Assembly: GCA_903643055.1 (NCBI GenBank)
Contig: CAHJWV010000017.1
Coordinates: forward strand, 1-7,337
Source of the DNA: Burkholderiales bacterium
Lineage (GTDB): Bacteria > Pseudomonadota > Gammaproteobacteria > Burkholderiales > Burkholderiaceae
Length of the DNA: 7,337 bases
Direction of reading: 5' to 3'
The notes under the pieces were generated by a model. It searched no databases and was not told the DNA's origin. It saw only the letters and a list, made by a program, of their open reading frames with translations. Shown here one piece after another: positions 6,026 through 7,337 of this stretch. Made by a program: the position numbers and the translations under genes. Within the stretch, counting starts at the first letter, position 1; the number at the start of each line of letters is the position of its first letter.

Positions 6026-6795
6026 GGCTTGGACCGAACCCGTTGCACCATCTCCTCGGCGAACTCGATGAAGGCTTGCGCGCCTTTGGAAGAAGGGTCG
6101 AACACAACCCCTGGCAAGCCGTAGCTCGGCGCCTCGGCCAACCGCACGTTGCGCGGGATCACACTGCTGAACACCTTGTCGCCAAAGTGCGCCTTCAGCT
6201 GTTCACTGACCTGCTGCTGCAGCGTGATGCGAGGATCGAACATAACGCGCAGCAAACCGATGATCTGTAGATCGGCGTTCATGTTTGCGTGGACCTGCTT
6301 GATGGTGTTGACCAGATCAGACAAGCCTTCAAGAGCGAAGTACTCGCACTGCATCGGCACCACCACGCCATGGGCGCAGCACAGGCCATTCAGCGTCAGC
6401 ATGCTCAGGCTGGGCGGGCAATCGATCAGCACGAAATCGTATTCGCCAGCCACCGCTTCGATCGCTCGCTTGAGCCGTTTGTCTCTGCGTTCCAATTCGA
6501 CCAGCTCGACCTCCGCACCGGCGAGTTCGCGATTGGCACCGAGCACGTCATAGCCGACCTTCTCGCTGCGTTGCCGCGCCTCCGCGATCGTGGCCGACTC
6601 CAGCAGCACGTCATAGACGGTGAGCTTCAGACTTCGCTTATCGACACCAGAGCCCATCGTGGCATTGCCTTGTGGATCGAGATCGATCACAAGCACACGC
6701 TGCCCGATCTTCGCCAAGCCCGCAGCGAGATTGACGGTCGTCGTGGTCTTGCCGACGCCTCCTTTTTGATTGGCGATGCAAAAGATGCGGGTCAT
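6022..6795 (-). CDS. parA: Chromosome-partitioning ATPase ParA (Soj)
   Basis: Encodes 257 residues, the usual size of chromosomal ParA/Soj without an N-terminal DNA-binding domain. Role: ATP-bound dimers coat the nucleoid and ParB-parS complexes trigger their ATPase, moving replicated origins apart. Seen: deviant Walker A KGGVGKTTT (residues 11-19) with the signature Lys11 and Lys16; Walker A' VLVIDLDPQGN (34-44); Walker B FVLIDCPPSL (121-130); and MFDPRITLQQQVSEQL (185-200). The open frame extends 26 codons upstream to 6873, but the ATG at 6795 is chosen because MTRIFCIANQKGGVGKTT is the canonical start; a weak AGAG lies about 7 nt upstream. It lies 155 bp downstream of rsmG, with a perfect 19-bp palindrome between them, and overlaps the GNAT gene by 4 nt. 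parB is about 2.4 kb away, beyond argC. Confidence 0.97.
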   Translation of the reverse strand: MTRIFCIANQKGGVGKTTTTVNLAAGLAKIGQRVLVIDLDPQGNATMGSGVDKRSLKLTVYDVLLESATIAEARQRSEKVGYDVLGANRELAGAEVELVELERRDKRLKRAIEAVAGEYDFVLIDCPPSLSMLTLNGLCCAHGVVVPMQCEYFALEGLSDLVNTIKQVHANMNADLQIIGLLRVMFDPRITLQQQVSEQLKAHFGDKVFSSVIPRNVRLAEAPSYGLPGVVFDPSSKGAQAFIEFAEEMVQRVRSKP

Positions 6796-6832
6796 GAAAA
6801 TCTCTTTAGGCAAGGGAGGTCGGCGGCGGGAA

Positions 6833-6851
6833 TGCATGTCACTGACATGCA
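6833..6851. promoter_or_regulatory. Perfect 19-bp palindrome upstream of parA
   Basis: Seen: TGCATGTCA-C-TGACATGCA (plus strand), 9-bp perfect arms about one central base, ending 37 bp before the parA ATG. The length and symmetry suit a dimeric transcription-factor operator. It does not resemble parS. As RNA it could form an 8-bp stem with a 3-nt loop but lacks a T-run, so a rsmG terminator is less likely. The binding protein is unknown. Confidence 0.55.
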
Positions 6852-6950
6852 AGACGATGCGACGGCCCTCCATCGCGGTAAATCACTTGGGCGAAGACCG
6901 CCCTTGCAGCATAGTGATGGCTTCGACTCGACCGGGAAAACCGCTGCGGC

Positions 6951-7337
6951 TCAACGCGCTGATTCGTTGGCGGCTCTGGGCCGAATCCAAACCAGGCAGC
7001 GGTCTGCGTTCAAATCGGGAACCGTGAGATGTTCCACGTGAAACACCTCCAGGGTCGATGGTAAAGCCGCAATTTCTTCTGCCGGCCGTTTGCCTTTCAT
7101 TGCCATCCAAACCCCTTGCTGCTTGAGCAATGGTCCCGTCAGATCGGTGAAATCAAACAGCGAAGCAAATGCACGTGAAGTAATGACATCGAAGGGTGCC
7201 GCATCGAGCTGTTCAACACGAGCGTGCTCCGAACGCAGCTGACGCAGGCCCAACTCGGCTGCTACCTGTTGAATGAAACTGGCCTTCTTGCCCACCGTAT
7301 CAACGCAGGTGATTTGCCATTCGGGGAAGAGCAGCGC
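6951..7337 (-). CDS. rsmG: 16S rRNA (guanine-527-N7)-methyltransferase RsmG (GidB), C-terminal part
   Basis: Only the last 128 codons are present, about 60 percent of a roughly 210-residue protein; the start lies beyond the right edge. Role: SAM-dependent N7 methylation of G527 in 16S rRNA; loss of function gives low-level streptomycin resistance in several bacteria. Seen: LFPEWQITCVDTVGKKASFIQQV, the part of the Rossmann fold after the SAM-binding Gly motif, with the acidic Asp of VDTVGKK; FDVITSRAFASLFDF; and MAMKGKRPAEEI, all typical RsmG segments. The sequence EVFHVEHLT is encoded across an embedded parS site. Known: rsmG commonly sits between mnmG and parAB near the replication origin, which this layout fits. 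Truncated only by the window edge. Confidence 0.95.
   Translation of the reverse strand, partial: ALLFPEWQITCVDTVGKKASFIQQVAAELGLRQLRSEHARVEQLDAAPFDVITSRAFASLFDFTDLTGPLLKQQGVWMAMKGKRPAEEIAALPSTLEVFHVEHLTVPDLNADRCLVWIRPRAANESAR
7030..7045. other. parS centromere site inside rsmG
   Basis: Seen: TGTTCCACGTGAAACA, an exact match to the widely conserved chromosomal parS consensus TGTTNCACGTGAAACA. It is the loading site for ParB. It lies in the rsmG coding sequence, read there as VFHVEH, about 235 bp before parA. It is the only full parS in the window. Confidence 0.96.

Noticed and set aside
6796..6873. Upstream parA start adding 26 residues
   Set aside because: The extension is Arg/Pro-rich and unlike ParA, and it covers the palindrome; the family N-terminus begins at 6795.
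6289..7041. 250-codon plus-strand frame antisense to parA and rsmG
   Set aside because: It runs across two clear minus-strand genes and their gap and shows no domain; a frame shadow.
7167..7182. Second parS around a CACGTG core in rsmG
   Set aside because: Only about 10 of 16 positions match the consensus and the flanks are wrong.
1..7337. CRISPR array, tRNA/rRNA, insertion sequence, toxin-antitoxin or phage genes, DnaA-box cluster
   Set aside because: None of the expected repeats, folds, protein motifs or box clusters were seen anywhere in the window.

Overview
The window looks like chromosomal DNA of a betaproteobacterium, most likely Burkholderiales. The evidence is moderately high GC, the rsmG-parA...parB chromosome-segregation neighbourhood, and proteins typical of that group; the ParB N-terminus recalls Comamonadaceae, but that assignment is tentative. 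No phage, transposon, integron, CRISPR or RNA gene is visible. Almost all genes are on the minus strand; argC is the only plus-strand gene.

Right end (about 5.2-7.3 kb, minus strand): the 3' part of rsmG (16S rRNA G527 methyltransferase, cut by the window edge) carries an exact match to the chromosomal parS consensus inside its coding sequence. A 154-bp gap with a perfect 19-bp palindrome follows, then parA, whose stop overlaps by 4 nt the start of a GNAT-family acetyltransferase gene.

Middle (about 2.7-5.2 kb): a plus-strand argC (short-type N-acetyl-gamma-glutamyl-phosphate reductase, arginine biosynthesis) separates parA-GNAT from an RBBP9/YdeN-type serine hydrolase-parB pair on the minus strand. 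argC converges with the GNAT gene at a shared stem-loop and diverges from the hydrolase gene across about 59 bp. ParA, ParB and parS form one chromosome-partition system, but parA and parB cannot be co-transcribed as a simple operon here.

Left end (1-2.7 kb, minus strand): a 373-bp gene-free stretch downstream of parB holds a near-consensus sigma-54 promoter, inverted repeats at enhancer-like distance, a long leader stem-loop and a very strong ribosome binding site. These precede prkA (yeaG family serine protein kinase), which is followed, after a short gap with a GC-rich stem-loop, by the start of a yeaH-family gene (DUF444/UPF0229) that runs off the left edge. prkA and yeaH are a conserved stress/nitrogen-starvation pair.

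The genes belong to known families. I found no wholly new multi-gene system. The most interesting material is regulatory and architectural: the prkA sigma-54/leader region, the parA palindrome, the split par locus, and a Leu in place of the usual basic residue in the ParA-activating N-terminal motif of ParB.
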